Numbered from the stretch's first letter, positions 1-10,714 are shown. The stretch is 64,000 nt of DNA from Rhodanobacter sp. DHB23 (GCF_014842975.1 NZ_JACYXK010000029.1:62001-126000); one strand, 5' to 3'. Translations and numbers: made by a program. The notes: generated from the letters alone by a model not told the origin.

Positions 1-320
1 TCACCACGCCGTGCGCACCGTTCGCCTTTCCCGGCGAAGCCGGCGTGGACGTGACGCTGGCTGGCGGCCCCAGCCACGATTTCAACCTGATGTTGCGCCG
101 CGGTCGGGCGCGCGGCGGCATCGAGGCATGGCACGGCGCAGGTACGCGGCAAGCCGATGCCGGCATTGTGCTGGTGTATTGCGTGCGCGGGTGCCTCGAC
201 TGCGCCGATGGCAGCCTGCAGGCAGGCGACGCGTGGCGACCGCCGGCAGCGACCGGCGGGGCGATCATCCTGCATGCAGATGCACTGGCGCTGGCCGTGC
301 GTGTCGAAATCCTTGCCTGA
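1..320 (+). CDS. HutD/Ves family protein, 3' part only
   Basis: The frame is open from the first base and ends in TGA at 318-320, so the 5' part lies outside the window. The visible 105 residues carry a PFAFPGEAG segment and the family-typical GGPSHDFNLMLRRG stretch, matching the C-terminal cupin half of HutD/Ves proteins. HutD is usually found with histidine utilisation genes and has no firmly established enzymatic role; whether hut genes lie upstream cannot be seen. An internal GTG at 45 could be mistaken for a start, but the family match continues upstream of it, so this is a truncated gene and not a 91-residue protein. Confidence 0.75.
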   Translation, partial: TTPCAPFAFPGEAGVDVTLAGGPSHDFNLMLRRGRARGGIEAWHGAGTRQADAGIVLVYCVRGCLDCADGSLQAGDAWRPPAATGGAIILHADALALAVRVEILA

Positions 321-385
321 AGCTTGCCGCGAAAACGTCACGCGGGCGCCTATACTCGACCGGTCGCCTTCCCCGGAGTACCGCG

Positions 386-964
386 ATGTCCGTGCTGATC
401 CTCGGTCTCGTGCTGTTTCTCGGCTCGCATTCGCTGCGCATCTTTGCTGATGGCTGGCGCAAGCGGCAGATCGCCCGCCTCGGCGAGAAGAAGTGGAAGC
501 TCCTGTACTCGCTGACGGCGATCGTCGGTTTCGTGCTGATCTGCTGGGGCTTCGGGCTCGCGCGGCATGAACCCGTGCTGCTGTACACGCCGCCGGCGTG
601 GCTGATGCGGCTCAACGCGCTGTTCACCCTGGTGGCCTTCGTGCTGCTCGCCGCGGCGCGGGTGCCGCGCAACGGCATCAAGGCGCGCCTGCACCATCCG
701 CAGGTGCTGGCGGTGAAGACCTGGGCGTTCGGCCACCTGCTCGCCACCGGCATGCTGCACGACGTGGTGCTGTTCGGCGCCTTCCTGCTGTGGGCCGTGG
801 CGCTGTTCGCCGCCTCACGCCGGCGCGATCGCCGCGAGGGCGCGGTCTATCCGCCCGGCACGCTCAAGGGCACCGTCATCACCGTCGTCGCCGGCGTGGT
901 GGCCTGGGCGGTCTTCGCGCTCTGGCTGCACGCGCTGCTGATCGGCGTGAAGCCAGTGATGTGA
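386..964 (+). CDS. NnrU family integral membrane protein
   Basis: A 192-residue protein with about five hydrophobic helices. The N-terminus (VLFLGSHSLRIFADGWR), the central LLYTPP motif and the GHLLATGMLHDVVLFGAFLLW segment match the NnrU family. NnrU is a membrane protein linked to denitrification and nitric oxide response in some alphaproteobacteria, but most family members, including those of aerobes, have unproven roles. The ATG at 386 is chosen because the GSHSLRIFAD motif follows it at the usual distance. The longer frame starting at 11 is antisense-like, arginine-rich sequence that overlaps the HutD gene. No denitrification genes are visible nearby, so the role in nitrogen metabolism is open. 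Confidence 0.8.
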   Translation: MSVLILGLVLFLGSHSLRIFADGWRKRQIARLGEKKWKLLYSLTAIVGFVLICWGFGLARHEPVLLYTPPAWLMRLNALFTLVAFVLLAAARVPRNGIKARLHHPQVLAVKTWAFGHLLATGMLHDVVLFGAFLLWAVALFAASRRRDRREGAVYPPGTLKGTVITVVAGVVAWAVFALWLHALLIGVKPVM

Positions 965-1052
965 GCGCCTGCAGGTATGCCGAAAGCCATCTGCGCAGCC
1001 GCCTGCAGATCGCGCTAGAGTGCATCCCTCTGCCCCCCCGTGAGGTCGTGCC

Positions 1053-1250
1053 ATGGCCGCCTTCCTGCTCTGGCTGTTGCTGCTGGTGTTCTGCTGGCCG
1101 CTCGCGCTGCTGGCGCTGGTGCTGTATCCCATCGTGTGGCTGATCTGCCTGCCGCTGCGGCTGGTCGGCATCACCGTGGGCGCGGTATTCGCCTTCCTCG
1201 GTGCGCTGCTGATGCTGCCGGCCCGCGTGCTGCGCGGCCGCCCGGCCTGA
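1053..1250 (+). CDS. small two-helix membrane protein, unknown
   Basis: A 65-residue, almost entirely hydrophobic protein. The first helix covers about residues 2-35, rich in Leu and Trp, and a second covers about residues 38-57, ending in a basic tail (RVLRGRPA). It sits 88 bp after the NnrU-like gene and 4 bp before the methyltransferase gene, so it may be cotranscribed with the latter. I do not recognise a family. The membrane-protein composition, good codon use and tight spacing argue that it is real, but only comparison with relatives would settle it. Confidence 0.55.
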   Translation: MAAFLLWLLLLVFCWPLALLALVLYPIVWLICLPLRLVGITVGAVFAFLGALLMLPARVLRGRPA

Positions 1251-1254
1251 CGGC

Positions 1255-1869
1255 ATGGGCGTGGACAAGCCCCACGCCCCCTCCTGCGAGCGCAACCGCG
1301 AACCCATCCTCGAGGTGTTGCGCCGGCACTTTGCCGATCGGCGGCGGGTGCTGGAGATCGGCAGCGGCACCGGCCAGCACGCCGTGCATTTCGCCGCTGC
1401 GCTGACCTGGCTGGACTGGCAATGTTCGGAGCGCGCTGAGAACTTGCCGGGCATCCACAGCTGGCTGGACGAGGCCTCGCTGCCGAACACGCCGCCGCCA
1501 CTGGAACTCGACGTCGTTGGACCGTGGCCACGCGGCCCGTTCGACGCGATGTTCAGCGCCAACACCCTGCACATCATGGCCTGGCACGAGGTAGAGGCAC
1601 TGTTCGCGCAACTGCAAGCCGTCACGGCCGACGACGCGCGACTGGTGATCTACGGTCCGTTCAATGACGGCGGCCACTACACCAGCGACAGCAATGCCGC
1701 GTTCGACCAGTGGTTGAAGGCGCGCGGCCCGCACATGGGCATCCGCGACACCGAAGCGGTGGACGGATTGGCCGCAGCCGTGGGCTTCACGCTGGTCGAC
1801 GACGTGGCAATGCCGGCGAACAACCGCTGCCGCGTCTGGCAGCGCACCCGGCATCATTCAAACAGGTAG
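1255..1869 (+). CDS. DUF938 family SAM-dependent methyltransferase
   Basis: A 204-residue protein. The start matches DUF938 proteins: a short APSCERNREPIL segment, then methyltransferase motif I (VLEIGSGTGQHAVHFA, about residues 32-47), the acidic motif II region (WQCSERAEN) and a later LVIYGPFNDGGHYTSDSNAAF stretch typical of the family. It is a class I Rossmann-fold methyltransferase and presumably cytosolic; the substrate of DUF938 enzymes is not established. The ATG follows the small membrane protein by only 4 bp, so the two genes are probably translated from one mRNA. Length and motif order are normal for the family. Confidence 0.85.
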   Translation: MGVDKPHAPSCERNREPILEVLRRHFADRRRVLEIGSGTGQHAVHFAAALTWLDWQCSERAENLPGIHSWLDEASLPNTPPPLELDVVGPWPRGPFDAMFSANTLHIMAWHEVEALFAQLQAVTADDARLVIYGPFNDGGHYTSDSNAAFDQWLKARGPHMGIRDTEAVDGLAAAVGFTLVDDVAMPANNRCRVWQRTRHHSNR

Positions 1870-2392
1870 ATTTTCCCGTTCGCCCTGGGCGTGGCGAAGC
1901 GGAGCGGAGTCGGAGGGCATGTACCTCGCACCCGATCCGGTCCGGATCAACAAGAGCCTGCGCGCCGACGCCAAGAGCCTGCCCCATATCTCCACCTGGC
2001 CCGCATCGGGAGCTGTTTGTGCGCAGGCCAAGGAAGAGCGAAGGCACGCGGGGAGGCGCCAGGGATGGCGCCGGCTTTGAGGAGCGAGGAGTGGACGTCC
2101 GTCCGCGACTGAGCGATGACGCCGGCATGCGGGCAAACAGACCCGACCCGCACGCGGGAAGAGTCCATGGATGGACTCGGCTTTCCTCGCTCCCCAAAGC
2201 CGAGCACATCCATGTGCTCTTTCCGCGTGGAGGAGCGAGGAAGGGTTGCCTTGCCGTGGCCGCCATGCGGCAGCGCGCGGCTTGACCTGCCAGCCAGGCA
2301 GGCGCTGCGCCACGCGCCACCACCTGACGGCCACGGCAAGGCAATGCGAGCCAGGTGGAGATATGGGGCAGGCTCTCGTGTACAAAGACGGC
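1870..2392. repeat. repeat-rich intergenic island with nested inverted repeats
   Basis: No credible gene lies in this 523-bp stretch; its open frames on both strands are arginine- and proline-rich products of the repeats. It is bounded by a perfect 26-bp inverted repeat (1975-2000 against 2350-2375). Inside is a perfect 17-bp inverted repeat (2246-2262 against 2328-2344). Two short palindromes share one plan: GAGTCCATGGATGGACTC (2161-2178) and GAGCACATCCATGTGCTC (2202-2219), each an 8-bp stem around 2 bases. The outer arms belong to the GCCTGYYCMAT repeat family seen at gene ends elsewhere in the window. This could be a non-autonomous mobile element of about 400 bp; I see no target-site duplication and no transposase. 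Confidence 0.7.
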
Positions 2393-4536
<2,144 letters not shown>

Positions 4537-4576
4537 TCAGCTGGCGACGCACGCCATGCGCCGTAGGCGCAGTGCC

Positions 4577-5353
4577 TCAGTCCGTGGCGGCGGCCACACC
4601 GATGCCCAACCGGCTTTCGCCAAGGAAGCGGCCCTCCGGTCCGAAGCGCCGCTCGACGATCACGCCGTTCCCATCGCGCGCCAGCGCCACCACCGTGCTG
4701 GCGCGCGTGCCGTACTGTTCGCCACGGATGAAGGCGCCGGACAGCCAGCGCTCGCGCTCCAGGCCCACGCCGGTGTCGGGCAACTCCGCGTCGGGCGCCT
4801 GCCGCTCGTCGGCGAGCGCGGCGAACAGCGGCGCGAAATCCTCGTCGTGGCCGGCGGCCAGCCATGCCTCCAGTTGCGCGATCAAGGCGCGCGTCTTCGG
4901 CCACGGCGTGTTGAAGTCCGCGTTCGACAGGCCGTGCACGCCGGGCGCCACCGCCTGCGCGCGCGGCTCGGGCCGGTTGCCGAGATAGAACGCGGCCTGC
5001 GCATCGAAGGTGAGCAGATTGAACGGACGATAGCCCGCCGCGGCGCCCAGCAGCGCCTGCGCATGCGCCGTCGCATCCGCACCGCCCGCGAGATAGTCGG
5101 TGGCGAGCAGGCCGCGCGACGCACCGTGCTGCGGATCGCGCGGGTCGCGCACGTTGGTGACCACGCAGCAACGCCCCGCATCGGTCACGCCCAGCCACGT
5201 GCCACCGGCCTCGAGGTCGCGGCCGGCGACGATGGGCGAGTCGTTCCAGCGCGCCAGTTCCGCGCTGGGCCGCGCGTGGAATTCGTCGCGATTGCCCGCC
5301 AGCACGAGCCGCCAGCGGGGGTGGGTTTGCCAGGCGAAGGCGATCAGGCACAT
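4577..5353 (-). CDS. NRDE family protein (TANGO2-like)
   Basis: A 258-residue protein when started at the ATG at 5353, which gives the family N-terminus MCLIAFAW with an invariant Cys2 (an upstream ATG at 5365 would add four residues). The eponymous NRDE motif lies in VLAGNRDEFHARPSAELA, followed by GGTWLGVT and TNVRDP, and by an NGLSN-like segment (HGLSNADFNTPWPK). The family is related to Ntn-type hydrolases and to eukaryotic TANGO2, which has been linked to haem and lipid handling; the bacterial substrate is unknown. The product is predicted cytosolic. It lies 94 bp upstream of ligB on the same strand, and joint transcription is possible. Confidence 0.85.
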   Translation of the reverse strand: MCLIAFAWQTHPRWRLVLAGNRDEFHARPSAELARWNDSPIVAGRDLEAGGTWLGVTDAGRCCVVTNVRDPRDPQHGASRGLLATDYLAGGADATAHAQALLGAAAGYRPFNLLTFDAQAAFYLGNRPEPRAQAVAPGVHGLSNADFNTPWPKTRALIAQLEAWLAAGHDEDFAPLFAALADERQAPDAELPDTGVGLERERWLSGAFIRGEQYGTRASTVVALARDGNGVIVERRFGPEGRFLGESRLGIGVAAATD

Positions 5354-5444
5354 GGGCGGCTCCATCTCGGTGCGAAGCGCTCATTATCGGATGATCCCGC
5401 CTGCGCATGCCGGGCAAAAGCGACCACGCGAACAGCGGGCGGCA

Positions 5445-7067
5445 TCAGCCCTCGTGATGCGCTTTCAACCAGGCCACCACGCGTGCCCAGTGGTTGGATC
5501 GCGCATAACGCAGGAACTGGTGGTTCGTGTCGTCCATGCGCGAAAAATCGGTACCGGCCTGCAACAGGATCATGGCGACGTCCTCGTTCTGCGTACTGCC
5601 AAGAGCCGGCAGACCGTATTCGCCCGGCGTCGACGCACCCACGCCCGCATCCAGCATGTAGCGCACGAAACCCGCATCGTTCGCCGAGGCCGCGATATGC
5701 AGCAGCGTGCGGCCATTGGTTGCCTTCGCCTTGAGATCGCACCCTTGCGCGGCCAGCCATTGGGCGATGGCGAGGCCTTCCCAGGAGTCATCGTCGTAGG
5801 GTCTGGAAAGCAGCAGGGTCACGGGGGATTGCCTGCTGATTTTGCCCTCGACGTCCTTGAAGCTGAGCGATGGATGCGCTTGCGTGCCGGCAACGGCCCA
5901 GATCCGCTGTACCAGTGCCAACCTCCCGCCCTCGATCGCTTCGCGGAACGCGGCGTCGATCTTGTTCTGGTCGGGGCGGCCATCCGTCGTCAAGGCGCCC
6001 TCGGCAACCAGGGCGTCCACCAGCGCCTGGCTTCGATGGTTCCTCAACGCATCGTCGAGGACCGTACCGCCGCGTTGGCGAAGCCACGGCGCGTCGAATG
6101 CACTGCCATCCAGCGGCGCGCCGAGCTTCACCAGTTCGAGCATGGCGCCATCGTCACGCGAATCGCGATTCGCCATCGCGCGAGCCAGCAAATCCGCGCC
6201 GTCGCGCGAATCGAAACGGAACCCTTCGGCCTTGAGGCGCTCTAGGCTTTCCCGCGACAGATGCGTCCACATCGCGGAATGTGCAACCGCATCGACCTCA
6301 TCCTCGAACTCGCTGACCGCGGCCGGCATGCCAGCCGACTGGCCGACGTAATCGTCGAGCCTGTGCACCTGCCCGCCCATGGTCAGGATCAATTCGTAGT
6401 CGGGGTTGTCGGTAATGCGCGCACGATAGCTCGAACGCAACGACCAGATGTCTTTCGCGCGCAGGCTGTCCACCAACTTCGCCACGTCCGCCGCCGGCAC
6501 GTTGTATTCGTGCCGGCCGATGACATCGACGTATGCATCGCCTTGATACGCGACTCGACCGTCACCACGGATGTCCACCTGGTAACGCGGGCACGATCCG
6601 TAACAGCCGGAACGTCCCAAGGCGACATGCACCTCGACCAACGGCACGCCGGGCAGCGGCAGATGCCTCCCGGGCGACTCCTGTTCGGAAACCTGCTCGA
6701 CAACGATGGCCGCAGTCGCCGAGCCATCCCTGACGAAGGGGGCATAGCGCCATCCAGCCAGCCCGTCGAGGAACGCCTGCCGCGCCGCATTCATGGGCAA
6801 GTCGTCGCCGAACTGGTCCTTCGTCGCGTAGCAGGCAACCCGTCCTGCTTCATCGACCCGGACGGCGAGCCGCCATCCCCACCCGGCCATCTTCGTGCCG
6901 TAGGGGTAGCTGATGACGGGCGCGGCAAATGACCGGTGCATCTTCACCTCGCTTGCATCAGGTGCATAGGCCAGCAACTGTTGCTGGCTGCATGGCGTCA
7001 CCCCGGCGGCATGTGCCGATCCAAAGAAAAGCGCCAGAACCAGCATGCAGAGTCGAATCCGATTCAT
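5445..7067 (-). CDS. secreted DUF6438 protein with C-terminal ankyrin-like repeats
   Basis: A 540-residue exported protein. Residues 1-20 form a signal peptide ending in SAHA. About residues 21-130 resemble a TonB-C-like region (RLAVRVDEAGRVACY, WRYAPFVRDG). About residues 145-260 form a DUF6438 domain, recognised by ALGRSGCYGSCPRYQVDIRG. From about residue 290 onward there are ankyrin-like repeats, such as NGRTLLHIAASANDAGFVRY and EGALTTDGRPDQNKIDAAF. The product is predicted periplasmic or surface-exposed. The combination suggests protein-protein contacts outside the cytoplasm, but no activity is known. The gene appears intact and stands alone between ligB/NRDE and the permease. Confidence 0.75.
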   Translation of the reverse strand: MNRIRLCMLVLALFFGSAHAAGVTPCSQQQLLAYAPDASEVKMHRSFAAPVISYPYGTKMAGWGWRLAVRVDEAGRVACYATKDQFGDDLPMNAARQAFLDGLAGWRYAPFVRDGSATAAIVVEQVSEQESPGRHLPLPGVPLVEVHVALGRSGCYGSCPRYQVDIRGDGRVAYQGDAYVDVIGRHEYNVPAADVAKLVDSLRAKDIWSLRSSYRARITDNPDYELILTMGGQVHRLDDYVGQSAGMPAAVSEFEDEVDAVAHSAMWTHLSRESLERLKAEGFRFDSRDGADLLARAMANRDSRDDGAMLELVKLGAPLDGSAFDAPWLRQRGGTVLDDALRNHRSQALVDALVAEGALTTDGRPDQNKIDAAFREAIEGGRLALVQRIWAVAGTQAHPSLSFKDVEGKISRQSPVTLLLSRPYDDDSWEGLAIAQWLAAQGCDLKAKATNGRTLLHIAASANDAGFVRYMLDAGVGASTPGEYGLPALGSTQNEDVAMILLQAGTDFSRMDDTNHQFLRYARSNHWARVVAWLKAHHEG

Positions 7068-7218
7068 GACTCCCCCTTATGGACGATTGCACCACCTGTT
7101 TGGCGGCGACGCTCAATCTTCCACTCGCGCCGAACACAGCCTGCATCGGCAAGCGGAGTCGAAACGGCCCTCCGGCCTCGGAATTCCGGGCCCGTGCTCA
7201 GCACAAACGATGTGCAAC
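7068..7218. other. intergenic spacer, no feature recognised
   Basis: These 151 bp lie between two minus-strand genes, the permease (stop at 7219) and the DUF6438 protein (start at 7067, with possible ribosome-binding purines in the reverse complement of ccccctt just upstream). I see no convincing terminator stem with a T tract and no RNA gene. Confidence 0.4.
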
Positions 7219-8544
7219 TCAGCGCCGTTGCCACCACTGCCACAGCCAGTACACCGGCGCGCCCAGCGCGATGATCAGCAGGCTCATGCCCGCATCGTGC
7301 GGCGAGGAGATCGCGGTGGCGACGATCACGCCGGTCACGGTCAGCACGAACACCAGCGGCATCAGCGGGAACAGCGGCACGCGGTACGGCGCGGGTTCGT
7401 CCACGAACTTCCAGCGGTACCAGAACAGTGTGCCGATGCCGACGGCGTGGCCCAGCCACTCGCCCACCGCGGTGTAGTCCACCAGCTGGCCGAAGTTGCC
7501 CCACAGCACCAGCACCACCGTCCACGCGCCCAGCACCGCCAGCGCCACCTGCGGCGTGCGCGTGCGCGGATCGATGTAGCCTACCGCGCGGAACAGCATG
7601 CCGTCCGCGCCCATGGTCTGCATCACGCGCGCGCCGCCGGCGATCGCGATGCTGCAATAGCCGAAGGTGGAGCAGGCGATGCCGACCGCCATCACCTTCG
7701 CGCCGGCCTCGCCGAACAAGCGGCGCATCAGGTCGGCCGCGGGCGCGGAGCTGGCGGCCAGCCCCGCATGACCCAGGCCGGTGAGGTAGGCCACGTTCGC
7801 CAGCACGTAGGCCAGCACCACGCCCAGCATGCCGAGCAGCAGGGCGCGCGGCAGCGTGCGCTGCGGGTCGCGCACCTCGCCGGCGAGGTCGTTCAGATAA
7901 TGGAAGCCGCCATAGGTGAACAGCACCGGCAGCAACGCGCCCACGAAGGCGCCGCCGGGCACCGGATGCACGGTATCCGTCGCCAGCACGCCGCCAAGAT
8001 GGCCATGCGCCAGCACCAGGCCCACCGCCACCAGCATCGCGATCGCCGCCAGCTTCAGCACCGCGAAGATGTTCTGCATCATCGCGCCGGCGCGGATGCC
8101 AGTGAGGTTCACGCCCACGATGAACACGATCGCCGCCACGCCCACCGGCTTCACCCACGGCAACGGCAGGTCCAGCGCCTTGCAGAAGTAATCGGCGAAG
8201 GTGGTGGCCACCGCCGCCACGCTGCCCGGGTAGTTGATCAGCGCCATCGCCCAGCCGAACAGGAAGCCCGGCAACGAACCGAAGGCTTCGCGGATATAGA
8301 GGTAGATGCCGCCCGCGTAAGGTCGCCGCGAACCCAGCTCCGCGTAGCACAGCACGCCGGTGAGCGTGAGCAGGCCGCCCAGCACCCACACCGCCAGCAG
8401 CGGCAGGCCGGACGCCGTGCGCTCCGCCACCGTCGCCGGCGTGCGGAAGATGCCGGCGCCGATCACGCCGCCGACCACGATCATCGCGCCGTCCCACACG
8501 CCGAGCCGGCGCAGGTAGGCAGGGGAGTTGGTTTCGTTCGTCAT
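7219..8544 (-). CDS. APC superfamily amino-acid permease
   Basis: A 441-residue inner-membrane protein with about 12 hydrophobic helices. Helix 1 carries the APC signature GGVIGAGIFRTPATVAER (about residues 25-42). The consensus continues with YAELGSRRPYAGGIYLYIREAFG in helix 3, typical of transporters for amino acids in the LAT/basic amino acid branch. It presumably imports or exchanges amino acids by secondary transport; the substrate cannot be read from sequence. The ATG at 8544 is used. The gene is monocistronic by position, divergent from the lipoprotein gene at 8670 across 125 bp. Confidence 0.85.
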   Translation of the reverse strand: MTNETNSPAYLRRLGVWDGAMIVVGGVIGAGIFRTPATVAERTASGLPLLAVWVLGGLLTLTGVLCYAELGSRRPYAGGIYLYIREAFGSLPGFLFGWAMALINYPGSVAAVATTFADYFCKALDLPLPWVKPVGVAAIVFIVGVNLTGIRAGAMMQNIFAVLKLAAIAMLVAVGLVLAHGHLGGVLATDTVHPVPGGAFVGALLPVLFTYGGFHYLNDLAGEVRDPQRTLPRALLLGMLGVVLAYVLANVAYLTGLGHAGLAASSAPAADLMRRLFGEAGAKVMAVGIACSTFGYCSIAIAGGARVMQTMGADGMLFRAVGYIDPRTRTPQVALAVLGAWTVVLVLWGNFGQLVDYTAVGEWLGHAVGIGTLFWYRWKFVDEPAPYRVPLFPLMPLVFVLTVTGVIVATAISSPHDAGMSLLIIALGAPVYWLWQWWQRR

Positions 8545-8669
8545 CCGGCAACCTTGGCATGGCGGGCGTGGTTAGGCCAGTCCCCGGCGGCGACGGCGAT
8601 GAAGAAAATCCACGCTCGCGTGTATACAGTCGGGAAGGCGGCCATCGGGCCCGCCGCGAGGGGATATCC

Positions 8670-9452
8670 ATGAAACCCGAGATTCGATGCGCCGCCATCG
8701 GTGCGATGGCCCTGCTTGCACTCGCTGGCTGCCAAGGGCACGGTGCCAGTACGGCCATCAGCGACAAAGCAACACCCAACGTCACATTGCAGCTTTACAC
8801 CGTACCGCCTGATCGCACCCAGTCGATACGCGACACCCTCATCAGCGCGGCGATATCCGGCGGTGCCAACATTACCGTCGCCGCGCCAGGCAAACTGTTG
8901 GTCGCTGCACCAGCAGACATGCAGGAATCGGTCGGTGGCGTCATCGAGACCTTGAGCAAAACGACAGCGCCAGCGGCAGCCCCAGCACAGGTGGTCACAC
9001 ACTTCTGGGTAATCGATGGCGAAACCGGCGCTGGCAATGACGACCCTGCCCTGAAGGATCTGGCCGGCAGCCTCGACTCGCTGAAGAAGGCCATGGGGCC
9101 GATGCACTTTCATCTCGACCAGGCAGCATCACTGGTCAGCAATGGCAACGATAAAAGCAAGCTGACCACCTCCGACGACCCAGCGCGTCAACGCGTCTAC
9201 CTTCTCCGTGTCAATGCAATTGACGGCGGGACGGCGAAGCTGCAACTCGACTATCAAGATTCTTTCTCCAGCAACGGGCTCCGCGAGATCAATACGCAAA
9301 TCGACGCCACGTTCGGCCAGTACATCGTGCTGGCGCAGGCACCCGGTGCCTGCCCGCAACCATCCACCAACACCTCAACCGCAAACTGCACCGACAAACT
9401 CGTGATGCGCCTGCTCGTGATGCGCGTGGATCGCCTGAACACCCAAGACTGA
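8670..9452 (+). CDS. lipoprotein of unknown function upstream of an ECF sigma gene
   Basis: A 260-residue protein with a lipoprotein signal peptide: basic start MKPEIR, hydrophobic core, and lipobox LAGC with the lipidated Cys at residue 20. The mature part is mixed alpha/beta; residues 40-95 (LQLYTVPPDRTQSIRDTL and GKLLVAAPADMQESVGGVIE) resemble a short alpha/beta module of secretin-like type, and a second conserved-looking stretch is THFWVIDGETG. It contains two cysteines near the C-terminus (APGACPQ and TANC) that might pair. I do not recognise a named family. The sigma gene follows 9 bp after the stop, so lipoprotein, sigma and anti-sigma probably form one operon, suggesting a role in envelope sensing or output. 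Confidence 0.65.
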   Translation: MKPEIRCAAIGAMALLALAGCQGHGASTAISDKATPNVTLQLYTVPPDRTQSIRDTLISAAISGGANITVAAPGKLLVAAPADMQESVGGVIETLSKTTAPAAAPAQVVTHFWVIDGETGAGNDDPALKDLAGSLDSLKKAMGPMHFHLDQAASLVSNGNDKSKLTTSDDPARQRVYLLRVNAIDGGTAKLQLDYQDSFSSNGLREINTQIDATFGQYIVLAQAPGACPQPSTNTSTANCTDKLVMRLLVMRVDRLNTQD

Positions 9453-9461
9453 GCCCAGCGC

Positions 9462-9959
9462 ATGACGCTGCGCGAGGACGCGCTTTACGCCAGCTATCGC
9501 CGGCTGGAACGGCCGCTGTACAACGTCCTGTATCGCCAGCTATGGCAGGCGCAGGATTGCCAGGACGTGATCCACGACGCCTTCCTGCGCGTATGGGAGC
9601 GCCGCACCGGCGTGGACGAGACCACGCTGGACGCCCTGCTCTGGACGACCGCGCTCAACCTTGCGCGCAACCGGCTGCGCTGGCGCAAGCTGTGGCGGCA
9701 CGAGCCGCTGGACGAGACCGCGCCGCCGCCGGACGAAGGCGGCGCACCCACGGATTTCCTCGCCACGCGCCGCCTGCGCAAGGCATTGCGCGAATTGCCC
9801 AAGGTATCCCGCGATGTGTTGCTGCTCAGCGAATTCAGCGGCCTGCGCGGCGCGGAGATCGCCAGGGTGCTCGGCATCCCCGCCGGTACCGTGGCCTCAC
9901 GCAAGCACCACGCCATGGAGCGGTTGAAGATCCTGCTCGGAGAACCCGACCATGCGTGA
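9462..9959 (+). CDS. ECF-type RNA polymerase sigma factor
   Basis: A 165-residue sigma-70 family protein of minimal ECF size. Region 2 contains LYRQLWQAQDCQDVIHDAFL with the acidic-aromatic pattern of sigma2, and region 4 contains the helix-turn-helix GLRGAEIARVLGIPAGTVAS. The linker is short and no extra C-terminal domain is present. It should direct RNA polymerase to a small regulon. The next gene begins inside its 3' end (8-bp overlap), the usual arrangement with a cognate anti-sigma factor. The gene resembles the FecI-like branch in length and region 2, but no FecR or TonB receptor gene adjoins it, so the signal is unknown. Confidence 0.85.
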   Translation: MTLREDALYASYRRLERPLYNVLYRQLWQAQDCQDVIHDAFLRVWERRTGVDETTLDALLWTTALNLARNRLRWRKLWRHEPLDETAPPPDEGGAPTDFLATRRLRKALRELPKVSRDVLLLSEFSGLRGAEIARVLGIPAGTVASRKHHAMERLKILLGEPDHA

Positions 9960-10302
9960 ACTCGAACATCTGCTGCCCGAACTCACACCGCCGCCCGATG
10001 GCTTGCGACGCCTGCAACGCAGCCTGCATACGCGACACGTGCCGAAGCGCGCGCGCATCCGGCCCTGGCTCCCCGTGGCGACCGGCGCCTGTGCGCTGGC
10101 CCTGCTCGCGCTTGCCTGGCTGCCCGGCATGATCCAACGCCAACGTCGCGACGACGCGCTGACGCAGGCGCTGCTTCAAGCCGTGGCAATGCCGCCGTTG
10201 ACCGATGGCATTCACGTCGATCACGGGGCCGCGCTTCTGCTGCACGGCGGACCGGCAGATACGCGTACCTATCTGATCGTCTCGTCTTCGACCGGCCACT
10301 GA
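9952..10302 (+). CDS. probable single-pass anti-sigma-like membrane protein
   Basis: A 116-residue protein overlapping the sigma gene by 8 bp. Residues 1-40 are a soluble, basic N-terminal part (LEHLLPELTPPPDGLRRLQRSL), residues 42-60 form one hydrophobic helix (VATGACALALLALAWLPG), and the remaining 56 residues would be periplasmic. This layout fits a short anti-sigma factor that holds the sigma at the membrane, although no zinc-binding anti-sigma motif (HxxxCxxC) is present. Assignment rests on position and topology, not on a recognised domain. Confidence 0.6.
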   Translation: MRELEHLLPELTPPPDGLRRLQRSLHTRHVPKRARIRPWLPVATGACALALLALAWLPGMIQRQRRDDALTQALLQAVAMPPLTDGIHVDHGAALLLHGGPADTRTYLIVSSSTGH

Positions 10303-10393
10303 ACATCCATGCGCGATGCCGCTCATGCCATGGCTTGCGCAACCTGGCCGGCCGGCGCACCCTGTGCCGAGTCTCAGGGGGAAATCGAACGCC

Positions 10394-10714
10394 ATGTCCC
10401 ATCCCGCACCGCTGCTGCTAGCCACGGTTGGCGGCGTCATCGCCGGCCTCTGGGCATGGCAGCATTACCGCGCCGTGCAGTCCCTGCTGCAAGACTGGGC
10501 GCGCGCCAACAACCTGCTCATCCTGAGCAAGAGGCGTACTGGCATCCCGCCGCTGTCGCTGTGGTTCACCTCATCAAGGGCCCAGACCCTCTACCACGTG
10601 GAAGTACTGGACGAATCCACCCAGCGCATCCGCCGCGCCTGGATACGACTGGGCACGTTCTGGGGCTCGGTGGACGGCGATGCCATCGATGTGCGCTGGG
10701 ACGACGAGGCGTAG
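10394..10714 (+). CDS. small membrane-anchored protein, unknown
   Basis: A 106-residue protein starting at the ATG at 10394, which has a purine-rich GGGGGAAATC sequence upstream; the frame is open further back to 10316 but that segment looks noncoding. One N-terminal helix (about residues 5-22, LLLATVGGVIAGLWAWQHY) is followed by a cytoplasmic or periplasmic beta-rich domain (ISLWFTSSRAQTLYHVEVLD-like) ending in WGSVDGDAIDVRWDDEA. I do not recognise a family. It could be a fourth member of the sigma-factor operon, since it starts 91 bp after the anti-sigma-like gene on the same strand. A GGCCTGTCCAATAT repeat begins directly at its stop. Confidence 0.6.
   Translation: MSHPAPLLLATVGGVIAGLWAWQHYRAVQSLLQDWARANNLLILSKRRTGIPPLSLWFTSSRAQTLYHVEVLDESTQRIRRAWIRLGTFWGSVDGDAIDVRWDDEA

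Noticed and set aside
8535-8575. GGCAACC...CGTGGTT upstream of the lipoprotein gene as an ECF promoter like that at 17919
   Set aside because: The -10 box does not match CGTATCC and the spacing is 13 rather than 14, so it is not a convincing copy.
7045-8673. 542-codon frame on the plus strand opposite the permease gene
   Set aside because: His/Arg/Gln-rich antisense shadow of the APC permease; the minus-strand protein has full family motifs.
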